Assembly: GCA_019120175.1 (NCBI GenBank)
Contig: DWVP01000024.1
Span: 401,502 to 465,501, forward strand
Origin: Candidatus Corynebacterium faecigallinarum
Lineage (GTDB): Bacteria > Actinomycetota > Actinomycetes > Mycobacteriales > Mycobacteriaceae
Length of the DNA stretch: 64,000 nucleotides
Direction of reading: 5' to 3'
Shown: piece by piece, positions 1 through 8,095 of the stretch
How the letters are laid out: every line of letters starts with the position of its first letter
Numbering within the stretch: position 1 is the stretch's first letter
Program-made: the position numbers and the translations under genes
The notes under the pieces: generated by a model
The model's input: the letters and a program-made list of their open reading frames with translations, nothing else
What the model was told of the DNA's origin: nothing
Databases searched by the model: none

Positions 1-1
1 C

Positions 2-373
2 AAGCGTGGTGTGATCAGCTTCGCCGCGAAGGACATCGGCGAGCGGCTCAACGCCCGCGCCCTGGTGGCCTTCACCGCTTCCGGTGACACCGCCCGCCGT
101 GTGGCACGGCTGCGCTCCGACCTGCCGTTGCTGGTGTTCACCCCGCGACAGGAGATCCGGAACCAGCTGGCGTTGACCTGGGGTGCGGAGTCCTTCCTCA
201 CCAGCGAGGTCTCCACCACCGACGAGATCATGCAGGAGGTTGACTCGATCCTGCTGGCCCAGGACGAGTACTCCACCGAGGATGCCGTGGTCATCGTCGC
301 CGGCTCCCCGCCCGGCACCGAGGGCAACACGAACATGATCCACGTCCACCTGCTGGGATCCGAGGCACCGTAA
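2..373 (+). CDS. pyk: Pyruvate kinase, C-terminal part (5' end outside window)
   Basis: Pyruvate kinase converts phosphoenolpyruvate and ADP to pyruvate and ATP in glycolysis. The visible 123 codons are open from the window edge and match the C-terminal regulatory domain of the family: an alpha/beta segment with TASGDTARRVARLR, then 'VFTPRQE', a 'WGAESFL' segment and the terminal signature VIVAGSPPGTEGNTN followed by HVHLLG. The catalytic barrel lies upstream of the window. The frame ends at TAA with no obvious terminator behind it. Confidence 0.93.
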   Translation, partial: KRGVISFAAKDIGERLNARALVAFTASGDTARRVARLRSDLPLLVFTPRQEIRNQLALTWGAESFLTSEVSTTDEIMQEVDSILLAQDEYSTEDAVVIVAGSPPGTEGNTNMIHVHLLGSEAP

Positions 374-491
374 ACGTCCCTGACCCGGTGCAAGACAGGT
401 AACGACGGTGGTCCGGGGGCGTTGGGATTCCTTGACTGCCAGGTTGACTGTCAGGTTGACCGCGAGGTTTTCTCACGAGGAGGCTGATCCG

Positions 492-1415
492 ATGATCGAG
501 GCACGTGATACCGCCCTGTTGCTCGAGGGCGGCGGCATGAGAGCGTCCTACGGGACGGGGGCGCTGGACGTTCTCATGGAGAATGACGTGCGTTTCGGTT
601 GGGCTGGCGGGGTCTCCGCCGGTGCCACGCACCTGGTCAGCTACCTCACCGGGGAACGTGACCGGTTGCGTCACAGTTTCGTGGACTTCGCCACCGACCC
701 CAACTTCGGCGGTTGGACCTGGCTGCTGCGTGGTAAGGGGTACTTCAACGCCGCCTACATCTACGGGGACGCCCCGGAACGGGACCTGCCGAGGCCCTAT
801 GACTTCGCCCGCGCGCTGCAGAGCGACGTGGAGTTCCGGATCTGCTCGACCCGGGCAGACAACGGTGATCCGGTCTACTGGGGCCGTGAGGATGTCTCCT
901 CCACCGGCGAACTGATGGCGGCGGTCCGGGCATCGTCCACGATCCCGCTGGCGATGCCGGTGCCGCGCATCGACGGGGTGCCGTATGTCGACGGGGCGCT
1001 CGGACCGTCCGGCGGGATCCCGTTGGATGCCGCACTGGCAGACGGCTACAGCCGCTTCTTCGCCGTGCTGACCCACCCGCGTGGCTACGTGAAGCCGCCG
1101 ATGGGGCGGACCCGGATGTGGCGGACCATCCTACGGAAGTATCCGGCAGTCGCTGAGGCGATGGCGACCCGGCACATCCGTTACAACGCGACGATGGACC
1201 GGCTCTACGCCCTGGAGCGGGCAGGTCGGGCGTTCCTGTACTTCCCGGAGGACGAGAAGCCGGTGAGCTCCACCGAACGTAACGTGGAGGTGTTGCGTGA
1301 CTCTCTGCTGCGCGGGACGATGCAGGCGGAGCGGGACTGGCCGAGTTTCGAGAGCTTCCTGCGCAGGGGGAGTCGGCGCGGCACCGATGACCGGGTCACC
1401 ACCCCGGCCCAGTAG
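492..1415 (+). CDS. Patatin-like phospholipase family protein
   Basis: This 307-residue protein belongs to the patatin-like serine acyl hydrolases. An oxyanion-hole motif EGGGMR lies at residues 12-17, the nucleophile elbow G-V-S-A-G puts the likely catalytic Ser at residue 42, and the partner Asp is in the later DGALG motif. The family cleaves acyl esters in lipids with a Ser-Asp dyad; the substrate here is unknown. No signal peptide is seen, so it is probably cytoplasmic. I chose the ATG at 492 because a CACGAGGAGG ribosome site lies just upstream; the frame is open further 5' but that part has no family similarity. Confidence 0.85.
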   Translation: MIEARDTALLLEGGGMRASYGTGALDVLMENDVRFGWAGGVSAGATHLVSYLTGERDRLRHSFVDFATDPNFGGWTWLLRGKGYFNAAYIYGDAPERDLPRPYDFARALQSDVEFRICSTRADNGDPVYWGREDVSSTGELMAAVRASSTIPLAMPVPRIDGVPYVDGALGPSGGIPLDAALADGYSRFFAVLTHPRGYVKPPMGRTRMWRTILRKYPAVAEAMATRHIRYNATMDRLYALERAGRAFLYFPEDEKPVSSTERNVEVLRDSLLRGTMQAERDWPSFESFLRRGSRRGTDDRVTTPAQ

Positions 1416-1571
1416 CCCGTTGGACTGTGGGGGCGCCGCGGTGCCGCCGAGTCCACTTTTCGGCCCATCCCTGCCACGGACCGGGCATGTACTGGATCGG
1501 AAGGAACAGACGCGTGCGGGCGCAGACAGTAAACCGACCTGATGTTGTCGGCCGCACAAGCACCGTAAGTC

Positions 1572-2798
1572 TCAGCGCCAGAGGTAGGCCAGCACAGCGG
1601 CAGTCGCCGAGCGGGTCGCGGCGTCGATGGTGCCCGGGGCGGGTAGGAAATGGGGGGAGTGGTTGCCGGGAATCTCGGAGACCCGGCCCTCCGACACTGC
1701 AGCGTCCCAGGAATCCCGGTCGGTACAACCGGTGAGCCAGAACTCGTAGGGCACATCGAAGTGCCGGGGGATCTCGGAGAAGTCCTCGGAGGCGGTCCAC
1801 CGCATCGCGTCGACGGAAGCCTCCCCGAAGACCTCGTCGAAGACCGGACGCACCGTCTCATGCACCCCGGGATCGTTGTCGGTGAGTTCACCACGGGCGG
1901 AGTAGGCGATATCCGCCGGTTTCGGTGTCCCGGAGGCCAGGCACTCCGCCTGGATCACCCGCTCGATCGCCGCATAGGTGCGGTCCCGGACGTCGGTGTC
2001 GTAGAAGCGGCAGTTGAGCACCAGGGTGGCGGTGTCGGGGATGGTGTTGTTCGTGTGCCCGGCGGACAGGGTGCCCACAGAGACCACCCCGAACTCCTCG
2101 GCGGGGATCTCGCGTCCGACGATGCCCTGCAGCCGCACCACGATCATCGCGGCGAGAAACGTCGGGTCGATGGAGTTGTGCGGCGCCGAGGCGTGCGAGG
2201 ACACCCCGTGCAGGGTGACGGTGAGGGTGTCACAGGCGGCCATCACCGGCCCGGGCGCGGAGTACACGGTGCCGACCGGCCCGGGCATGATGTGTTGGCC
2301 GAGGCAGACCTGTGGGGCGGGAATCTTGTCGGCCAGACCGTCCCGGATCATCGTGCCGGCACCGCGGGTGACCTCCTCGGCCGGCTGGAACAGGGCGATG
2401 AAGGTGCCGGACCAGACGTCCCGGCGGGTGTCCATGATCTCGCACAGGCCGATCAGGGCACTGGTGTGCACGTCGTGGCCGCAGGCGTGCATCACGCCGA
2501 CGTTCTTCGAGGCGTAGGACGCCCCGGTGTCCTCGGTGACGGGCAGCGCGTCGAAGTCGGCGCGGTAGAGGACGGCCGGGCCGTCGCCGTTGCGCCAGAC
2601 AGCGGTGATGCCGTGGCCGCCGATGCCGGTGGTGACCTCGCAGTCGAGCTGGGCCAGCCGGGACTGGATATGGGCCGCGGTCTGCTCCTCCTGCTCGCTG
2701 AGCTCGGGGTTCTCGTGCATCCAGGTGTAGAAACTGTCGACCCACGAGAGGTCCACGCCGTGGTTTTCGACGAATTCTGCGATGTCGGGTGTGCTCAT
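1572..2798 (-). CDS. M20 family metallo-amidohydrolase
   Basis: This 408-residue protein is an M20-type amidohydrolase of the hippurate/IAA-amino acid/N-acyl-amino acid hydrolase group. Metal-binding motifs are visible: HACGHDVH at residues 104-111, the PAEE segment at 139-142 with the catalytic glutamate, and later SSHAS and GNHSPHF. An RADFDALPV segment precedes the zinc site, as is usual. Length matches the family. The likely reaction is hydrolysis of an N-acyl amino acid; the substrate cannot be told. Upstream of the ATG a TACACT -10-like box and a GGAG both occur, so it may be leaderless or conventionally initiated. Confidence 0.88.
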   Translation of the reverse strand: MSTPDIAEFVENHGVDLSWVDSFYTWMHENPELSEQEEQTAAHIQSRLAQLDCEVTTGIGGHGITAVWRNGDGPAVLYRADFDALPVTEDTGASYASKNVGVMHACGHDVHTSALIGLCEIMDTRRDVWSGTFIALFQPAEEVTRGAGTMIRDGLADKIPAPQVCLGQHIMPGPVGTVYSAPGPVMAACDTLTVTLHGVSSHASAPHNSIDPTFLAAMIVVRLQGIVGREIPAEEFGVVSVGTLSAGHTNNTIPDTATLVLNCRFYDTDVRDRTYAAIERVIQAECLASGTPKPADIAYSARGELTDNDPGVHETVRPVFDEVFGEASVDAMRWTASEDFSEIPRHFDVPYEFWLTGCTDRDSWDAAVSEGRVSEIPGNHSPHFLPAPGTIDAATRSATAAVLAYLWR

Positions 2799-2855
2799 GG
2801 TCTCCGAGTGTAATCGTGCTATTCCGCGATGCGCTCGAGGTCCTCCTCTGTGAGG

Positions 2856-3347
2856 TCATTCCGGATCGCAATCCAGGGTCAACCTGACCGTGGTGGTGTT
2901 GTCGTCGTGCTGTTCGAACTCGACCTCGTCGAAGCGCATCCCTGGAGCATTCGCGGTGACGCCCATGATGCCGCTTGTGGTCCCGGGAGCTGGCGGGTCA
3001 TATTCGCTGAGCGTGACCTCCAGGTCGCCGCAGGAGGACAGGACACCCGGATACTCCCCGACCGGCGTGATCGAGGGGGCAGCGTCTTCCAGGTAATCAG
3101 GAAAGTGCCGTACGGAGACTTCACCAACGTCGTGATCGGCCAGAGTGCTGCCTTCGTCAACCATGAGCCTCACCGTCGTCAACCCGAAGTCTCCCTGGTC
3201 CGTAGGCAACTCCATCCGGATCGTGCCCAGCCGGTTGCCGTCGGCTTCGCCGCTTTGCTCAATCTGCACCGAGTCACCCACGTAAACCTGGTCGCCGCCG
3301 TCCGGGAGGTCATTGACAAGGTGAAGTTCGCGGATACCGGACCACAC
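2856..3347 (-). CDS. Hypothetical protein, probably 5'-truncated
   Basis: This frame codes for about 163 residues from a GTG. I do not recognise a family. The product is acidic, rich in beta-prone segments and contains two cysteines (SSCGDLEV and LTLDCDPE), as expected for a small extracytoplasmic domain, but no signal peptide or good start is present. The frame is open upstream as far as a TGA near 3393 with no ATG in it, so the original N-terminus seems to be lost. It lies 110 bases behind the DUF4921 gene on the same strand. Codon use looks like real coding sequence, and the plus-strand frame here is a shadow. Confidence 0.5.
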   Translation of the reverse strand: MWSGIRELHLVNDLPDGGDQVYVGDSVQIEQSGEADGNRLGTIRMELPTDQGDFGLTTVRLMVDEGSTLADHDVGEVSVRHFPDYLEDAAPSITPVGEYPGVLSSCGDLEVTLSEYDPPAPGTTSGIMGVTANAPGMRFDEVEFEQHDDNTTTVRLTLDCDPE

Positions 3348-3457
3348 CGGGTCATTCGGCGGGGCGACGACAGCCAGATCGAGCGGGGAAAGTCAGAGGA
3401 GAGAAGATGAAGCCCAGATATCCGAAGTGAGGTCAGGGAACAGGGGCCGGGGACGCC

Positions 3458-4822
3458 CTACTTGATCGTTGGATTGTAGCGCAGCGAGTTCCGGCGGAAC
3501 TCCACCTCGTTGCCGAGACGGATCCCGGGGGCCAGGCGTCCTTCCTCCTGGGCGTCCAGCAGTCTGGCGAGGACTTTGCGCTTCAGGTTGGCGGGGCTGA
3601 GGGTGTTGATGAAGATCTTCGTGCCGCCCTCGAAACCGGCCATGGTGGAGTCGCGCCACTTGATCATGATGCGCCAGGGCATCGGAACGTCCACGTCCAG
3701 CGGCCGGTGCAGCCACTCCTCGTTGGTGGGCATCTGCGGCCCGGCGGCGACATGGCAGGCGTGCACCAGGTCGGCGACGGCATCCCGCTCCTCGTCACTG
3801 ATCAGCCACGGCTCGGTCGTGCCGGAGCGGGAGAACACCTCCAGGGTGGGCCAGCGGTGGCCGAAGCCGGCGAAGGCGATGGCGTGGTCGTTCTCGGCGA
3901 AGATCAGGTTGTTGTGGCCGGCGTAGTCCACCGCCCACTGGTTGTACATGTTCGGGTTGCTGCGCACCTGGGCGATCTCGGTCTCGTTCTGCAGGCCGTG
4001 CTCGTCGATGGCCACCAGCTGCTTGTGCAGGTGCTCGATGGAGGCCCCGGCGGGCTCCAACCAGTTCTGGAAGGCGGCGACGTAGCGGACGTAGGGGTTC
4101 GCCCGGTACAGCCGGTCCATCGCGTCGACGGTGAAGGCGATGTAGAGCCGGTGGTCGGACCAGCTCAGCTCCCCGGAGCTGACGATCTGGTCGCTGCGGG
4201 TCGCGCCCGGCAGGTAGTGGTCCCGGGCAAGGATGATGTCGTGTCCGCCTCCGAAGAAGGCACTGCCGAGTTCATGGATGGTCTGCAGCGCGGTCTCGGG
4301 GGTGAACATGGCATCGATCTCCTCGGCGGAGCGCCCCGCCGAGGCCAGTTTCTTCCGGAGGAGCTGTTCGATGTGGTCCTCGCCAGCCCGCTCGGAGAGG
4401 TACTCGGCCATGTGCCTGGCGGCCGTGGCGTCCATCCGGTGGCCGTAGTTCACCGACCAGTAGTTGTAGCTCAGGATCTCGTAGAGGTTCGCCACCCGGC
4501 GGAACAGCGGGACGGTCTCGTCGAGTTCGGAGACCTTCATTCCGCGCAGGATCCGGGGCTCACCGTTGTCGTCGATGACCATCCGGGCTTTCTCCGGGGT
4601 GGTCTTCAACAGGTTGCCGATACCGAAGTCGGTCTGCGTGTCGCGATTGTCCCCGGTGATCCCGAAGACCTCGGTGTGCCGCTCGGCCACCGGGCGGTGG
4701 GCACGGCTGGACACCGTCCAGACCTCGGTTCCCGAGAACGGGTTGACCTGTTTGATGGTGCCGTCGGGCAGTGTCGTCAACGGGGGCACCGGGGCTGGGG
4801 ACATGGGTGAGTGACCGATCAC
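3458..4822 (-). CDS. DUF4921 family protein, GalT/HIT-like
   Basis: This protein of about 454 residues resembles galactose-1-phosphate uridylyltransferases of the HIT superfamily. An NPFSGTEVWTV segment sits near residue 28, and the EHLHKQ motif at 263-268 stands where GalT has its catalytic His-x-His-x-Gln triad. Corynebacterial proteins of this kind are, from memory, annotated DUF4921. The activity is probably nucleotidyl transfer or phosphorylase-like, with unknown substrate; no other Leloir genes are nearby. Start choice is uncertain: GTG at 4822 has AGGGAG only two bases upstream, while ATG at 4804 has no close ribosome site. Confidence 0.72.
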   Translation of the reverse strand: MIGHSPMSPAPVPPLTTLPDGTIKQVNPFSGTEVWTVSSRAHRPVAERHTEVFGITGDNRDTQTDFGIGNLLKTTPEKARMVIDDNGEPRILRGMKVSELDETVPLFRRVANLYEILSYNYWSVNYGHRMDATAARHMAEYLSERAGEDHIEQLLRKKLASAGRSAEEIDAMFTPETALQTIHELGSAFFGGGHDIILARDHYLPGATRSDQIVSSGELSWSDHRLYIAFTVDAMDRLYRANPYVRYVAAFQNWLEPAGASIEHLHKQLVAIDEHGLQNETEIAQVRSNPNMYNQWAVDYAGHNNLIFAENDHAIAFAGFGHRWPTLEVFSRSGTTEPWLISDEERDAVADLVHACHVAAGPQMPTNEEWLHRPLDVDVPMPWRIMIKWRDSTMAGFEGGTKIFINTLSPANLKRKVLARLLDAQEEGRLAPGIRLGNEVEFRRNSLRYNPTIK

Positions 4823-4886
4823 AGCTCCCTAGCCTAGCCGGTGGGGTGGTGGCTGTGGGTGGGTGAGTGGTGCTTTACTTGTAGGC

Positions 4887-5264
4887 ATGCCTCAGATCGT
4901 CTTCAGCATCCTTGCCACCACCGAGCAGCGGGACGAGATCGTCCAGGACTTCCAGGACGTCCTCGCTGCCAATTCCGATGTCCTCACCGCCACGCTCGAC
5001 GTCGACACCGGGATCCCCGACGACCCGAGTCTGCAGGGGTTGTGGCAGGACCACGGTTTCGCCGACGCCGCCGAGGAGGAGCCGGACACGACAGCCCTCG
5101 TCATCGATGTCCAGCAGTACGACGGCAGCATCAGCGGCCTGTCGATGCGGCTGTCCGAGGTGCTCACCGAGCGCGAGAAGCAGCCGGCGGAGCAGCTCTT
5201 CCAGCAGATCAAGGACGACGCCGGTAGCCCGCGGGTGCCGTGGCACGTGGGCGTGCGCCCGTAG
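4887..5264 (+). CDS. Hypothetical protein (125 aa)
   Basis: The ATG at 4887 opens a 125-residue acidic soluble protein that begins MPQIVFSILATTEQRDEI. I recognise no domain. It has an alpha/beta pattern with no membrane segment, no signal peptide and no cysteines, and is divergent from the GalT-like gene with only 64 bases between the starts. The longer frame from 4863 adds eight residues without support. No ribosome site is seen; a TTTACT box seven bases before ATG hints at a leaderless transcript. It ends before the strong hairpin at 5281. Confidence 0.62.
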   Translation: MPQIVFSILATTEQRDEIVQDFQDVLAANSDVLTATLDVDTGIPDDPSLQGLWQDHGFADAAEEEPDTTALVIDVQQYDGSISGLSMRLSEVLTEREKQPAEQLFQQIKDDAGSPRVPWHVGVRP

Positions 5265-5280
5265 CCGGGGAACCAGGAAC

Positions 5281-5318
5281 GCGGGGCCCGGAACCTCCCA
5301 TGAGGTCCCGGGCCCCGC
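5281..5318. terminator. Bidirectional terminator hairpin
   Basis: A 17-bp stem (GCGGGGCCCGG-ACCTC against its complement, one mismatch) with a four-base loop lies between the convergent ends of the 4887 gene and the amino acid ABC operon. It lacks a clear U-tract on either side, but its strength and position suggest it stops both transcripts. Confidence 0.7.
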
Positions 5319-5337
5319 GCGTACCGGTCCGGCCGGT

Positions 5338-6111
5338 TCAGTCCAGGATGCTGGACAGGAAGGAGCGGGTGCGCTCATGTGCCGGCTCGGTGATCACCTG
5401 ACGAGCGGCACCGTGTTCGACGATGCGTCCACCGTCCATGAACGCCACATGGTCGGCGACCTCGCGGGCGAAACCCATCTCGTGGGTGACCACCAGCATG
5501 GTCATGCCCTCATCGGCCAGTCGACGCATCACGCCGAGCACCTCGCCGACCAACTCTGGGTCCAGGGCGGAGGTCGGCTCGTCGAAGAGCATCAGCTTCG
5601 GCTTCATCGCCAACGCACGGGCGATGGCCACACGCTGCTGCTGGCCACCTGAGAGCTGCACGGGCCAGGACTCCGCCTTGTCGGCCAGCCCGACCATCTC
5701 CAGCAGCTCCCGGGCAGTCGCCTCGGCCTCGGCCTTCGGCACACCCTTGACCTTCACCGGGGCCTCGATGATGTTGGCCAGTACGGTGCGGTGGGTGAAC
5801 AGGTTGAACTGCTGGAACACCATGCCGATGTCGGCGCGCTGGCGGGACGCCTCACGCTCGGAGATCTGGTGGAGGCGTCCTGCCTTCTCCTCGTAGCCGA
5901 TGAGGTCGCCGTCGACCTCGATCCGGCCAGCGTCGATGCTCTCCAGGTGGTTCACACAGCGCAGCAGCGTGGACTTACCGGAGCCGGACGGCCCGATCAG
6001 GCAGGTCACCGTGCCGGCGGGGACCTCCAGGTCGATGCCCTTGAGCACATCGAGGCGTCCATAACGCTTCCAGACGTCCTGGATCGAGATCATGGGGGTT
6101 GTGTCAGTCAT
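5338..6111 (-). CDS. Polar amino acid ABC transporter ATP-binding protein
   Basis: This 257-residue ATPase drives amino acid import. It has Walker A GPSGSGKS at 40-47, the ABC signature LSGGQQQR at 153-160 and Walker B LMLFDEPT at 173-180, with a MVFQQFNLF Q-loop typical of the GlnQ/GluA group. It is the last gene of a three-gene operon: its ATG shares one base with the stop of the permease (TGATG). The divergent glutaminase gene suggests glutamate or glutamine as substrate, which is an inference from context. Confidence 0.93.
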   Translation of the reverse strand: MTDTTPMISIQDVWKRYGRLDVLKGIDLEVPAGTVTCLIGPSGSGKSTLLRCVNHLESIDAGRIEVDGDLIGYEEKAGRLHQISEREASRQRADIGMVFQQFNLFTHRTVLANIIEAPVKVKGVPKAEAEATARELLEMVGLADKAESWPVQLSGGQQQRVAIARALAMKPKLMLFDEPTSALDPELVGEVLGVMRRLADEGMTMLVVTHEMGFAREVADHVAFMDGGRIVEHGAARQVITEPAHERTRSFLSSILD

Positions 6112-7070
6112 CAGCGCTGCTCCTTGCCGGTGGTTCCGGTGGGGTCGGTCATGGCCTCGGGGTTGTCGTCGACGGTGATGTTGCGCGGCGGAACGCCCTC
6201 GGCGTCGGTCAGGACGGCCAGCTGACGGCTGGTCAGCGCCCGGGAGGAACCGCGGGAGTAGTAGCGCTCGAGGTAGTGCTGCCCGACCATGAGGATCGAG
6301 GTGATCACCAGGTACCAGGTGGCGGCGACCAGCAGCATCGGCACCGGCTGGAACATGGCGTAGGCGATGTCCATGGACCGGCCGTAGAGCTCACCGGCGT
6401 ACGGCAGCGCGATGACAAGCGAGGTGGTCTTGAGCAGGCTGATCAGTTCGTTGCCGGTCGGCGGGATGATGATCCGCATCGCCTGCGGCATCACGGTGCG
6501 CCGCATGTTCTGCCACCAGGTCATGCCCAGGGCCTTGGACGCCTCGGACTGTCCCTCGGGGACGGCCTGGATACCGGCGCGGACGATCTCGGCCATGTAG
6601 GCCGACTCGTTGAGTCCCAGTCCGATGACGGCGAGCCAGAACATGTTCGTCAGCAGGGTGTCCAACTCGATCTCGGTGAACCCGAGGTCGATGGAGGTGT
6701 AGATCGCCCCGAGTAGACCCCAGAACACCAGCTGGACGTACACCGGCGTTCCACGGAATACCCACAGGTAGAGCCAGGCGATACCGCTGGTCACCGGGTT
6801 CGGGGACATGCGCAGCACGGCCAGGATCGCGCCGAGGACCACGCCGACGATCATCGCCAGCACGGTCAGTGCCAGGGTGTGCAGGGCAGCCTCGGCGATG
6901 CGGGAGTCGAAGAGGTAGTCGAAGTAGATGTCCCAGGCGTAGGCGTCGCGGGTGGCGGCGTCCCAGATGAAGGCCACCACCAGGACGAGCAGGACGACGG
7001 CGGCGATGATGCGTCCGGGGTGTTTCAGGGGGACGACGTCGTTGTCGACCGGGCGGGTGCGCTCGCTCAT
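6111..7070 (-). CDS. Polar amino acid ABC transporter permease
   Basis: This 319-residue inner-membrane permease has the His/Glu/Arg-type inner membrane domain: a hydrophobic N-terminal helix (residues 20-36), a block near ALHTLALTVLAMIVGVVLGAILAVLR, and the EAA-like loop segment SEASKALGMTWWQNMRRTVMPQAMR that contacts the ATPase. The frame is open far upstream, but the ATG at 7070 overlaps the stop of the binding-protein gene by four bases (ATGA), which fixes the start. A hydrophilic tail of about 50 residues after the last helix is longer than usual. Confidence 0.92.
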   Translation of the reverse strand: MSERTRPVDNDVVPLKHPGRIIAAVVLLVLVVAFIWDAATRDAYAWDIYFDYLFDSRIAEAALHTLALTVLAMIVGVVLGAILAVLRMSPNPVTSGIAWLYLWVFRGTPVYVQLVFWGLLGAIYTSIDLGFTEIELDTLLTNMFWLAVIGLGLNESAYMAEIVRAGIQAVPEGQSEASKALGMTWWQNMRRTVMPQAMRIIIPPTGNELISLLKTTSLVIALPYAGELYGRSMDIAYAMFQPVPMLLVAATWYLVITSILMVGQHYLERYYSRGSSRALTSRQLAVLTDAEGVPPRNITVDDNPEAMTDPTGTTGKEQR

Positions 7071-8047
7071 GATTCTTCTCCTGTGTCGGGACCGGCAGAA
7101 CGGGGCGGTGCGGTGGCGGCGTCGGGGAGGTCGACGTCCTGTGTGTTGACGGTGACGGTGTCGACCATGCCGTCGGTGAGGCCCCAGGGGGTGAGGATCT
7201 CCTCGTACTGGCCGGAGGTGATCAGGTACTCCAGGGCAGCGGCGAAGGCGGGGACCAGGTCGGAGCCCTTGGCGAAGGCCCAACCGAAGGGCAGCAGGTC
7301 GAAGGCCTCGCCGGCCGGGATGAGCTTGCCCTCCGACAGTCGGATGGCGTAGTCGGTGACGGCCGAGTCCGAGCTCATTGCGTCGGCACGTTCCAGGGCC
7401 GTGGCATTGGCCGCGGCGTTGGCGGATTCGTAGACCAGCTTGTTGATCGCCGGTTGGCCGTCGGCGACGCACCGGTCGGACTTCACCTGGACATCGTCGG
7501 TGTCGGAGTAGGTGCCCTTCTGAACGGCGACGGTCAGCCCACAGGCGTCGTCGGGGTCCACGGTTTTGCCGGGTGTGGTCGCCCAGGAGATGCCCGAGTT
7601 GTAGAAGTCGACGAAGTCATAGGACCGCTGACGTTCCTCGGTGTCAGAGAACCCGGAGGTGCCGATGTCGACGGTGCCGCCGGTGATCGACGGCAGGATC
7701 AGGTTGAAGTCCTGCTGCTGGAACGTCACGTCAAGTCCCAGGACCGCACCCGCGGCACGGACCAGGTCGACCTCGAAGCCGATGATGTCGCCGTGCGGGT
7801 CCTTGAACTGGTTGGGCGGGAAGGTCGGGTTCGTTGACGCGGCGATGCGCCCGGACGTCCGGTACTCCTGGGGCAGGAGTTCCTGGAGTTCGGGGACGGG
7901 GTCGGGCAGGGACTCGACCCACCCTTCCGGGTTCCCGGACTCCTCGTTGGTCACGCAGCCAGTCAGGGTGGCCGTCAACGTCACCGCCATGAGTGTGCCG
8001 GCGAACGCGGTGATGCCGCGGGCTCGGCGCAGAGGGCGAAGTGTCAT
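7067..8047 (-). CDS. Amino acid ABC transporter substrate-binding lipoprotein
   Basis: This 326-residue family 3 solute-binding protein starts with an Arg-rich signal peptide and a lipobox LTGC with Cys31, so it should be anchored to the outside of the plasma membrane. The mature part carries the usual lobe motifs IAASTNPTFPPNQF and GFEVDLVRAAGAVLGLDV, then GTSGFSDTEERQRSYDFVDFY written across two lines of the fold. It is the first gene of the operon. A TATACT box lies eight bases before ATG and no ribosome site is present, so the mRNA is probably leaderless. Confidence 0.92.
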   Translation of the reverse strand: MTLRPLRRARGITAFAGTLMAVTLTATLTGCVTNEESGNPEGWVESLPDPVPELQELLPQEYRTSGRIAASTNPTFPPNQFKDPHGDIIGFEVDLVRAAGAVLGLDVTFQQQDFNLILPSITGGTVDIGTSGFSDTEERQRSYDFVDFYNSGISWATTPGKTVDPDDACGLTVAVQKGTYSDTDDVQVKSDRCVADGQPAINKLVYESANAAANATALERADAMSSDSAVTDYAIRLSEGKLIPAGEAFDLLPFGWAFAKGSDLVPAFAAALEYLITSGQYEEILTPWGLTDGMVDTVTVNTQDVDLPDAATAPPRSAGPDTGEES

Positions 8048-8055
8048 GTCAGACG

Positions 8056-8087
8056 AGTATATTCGCCTGGTCGCGTTCTGTTACCCT
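8056..8087. promoter_or_regulatory. Back-to-back -10 elements for the transporter operon and glsA
   Basis: The 48-base gap between the two divergent starts holds TATACT on the minus strand (8061-8056) and TACCCT on the plus strand (8082-8087). Each is eight bases from its ATG, and neither gene has a ribosome site, so both transcripts are probably leaderless. The -35 regions overlap each other's promoter, so the two operons may interfere or be co-regulated. Confidence 0.5.
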
Positions 8088-8095
8088 CGGGCGGC

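Noticed and set aside
1650-2813. Long open frame on the strand opposite the M20 hydrolase, and similar long antisense frames opposite the copper ATPase (21349-22863), pheT (47776-50079) and rpsA (17529-19097)
   Set aside because: They mirror the third-position GC of the real genes, are full of Gly/Asp/Val/His runs and match no family.
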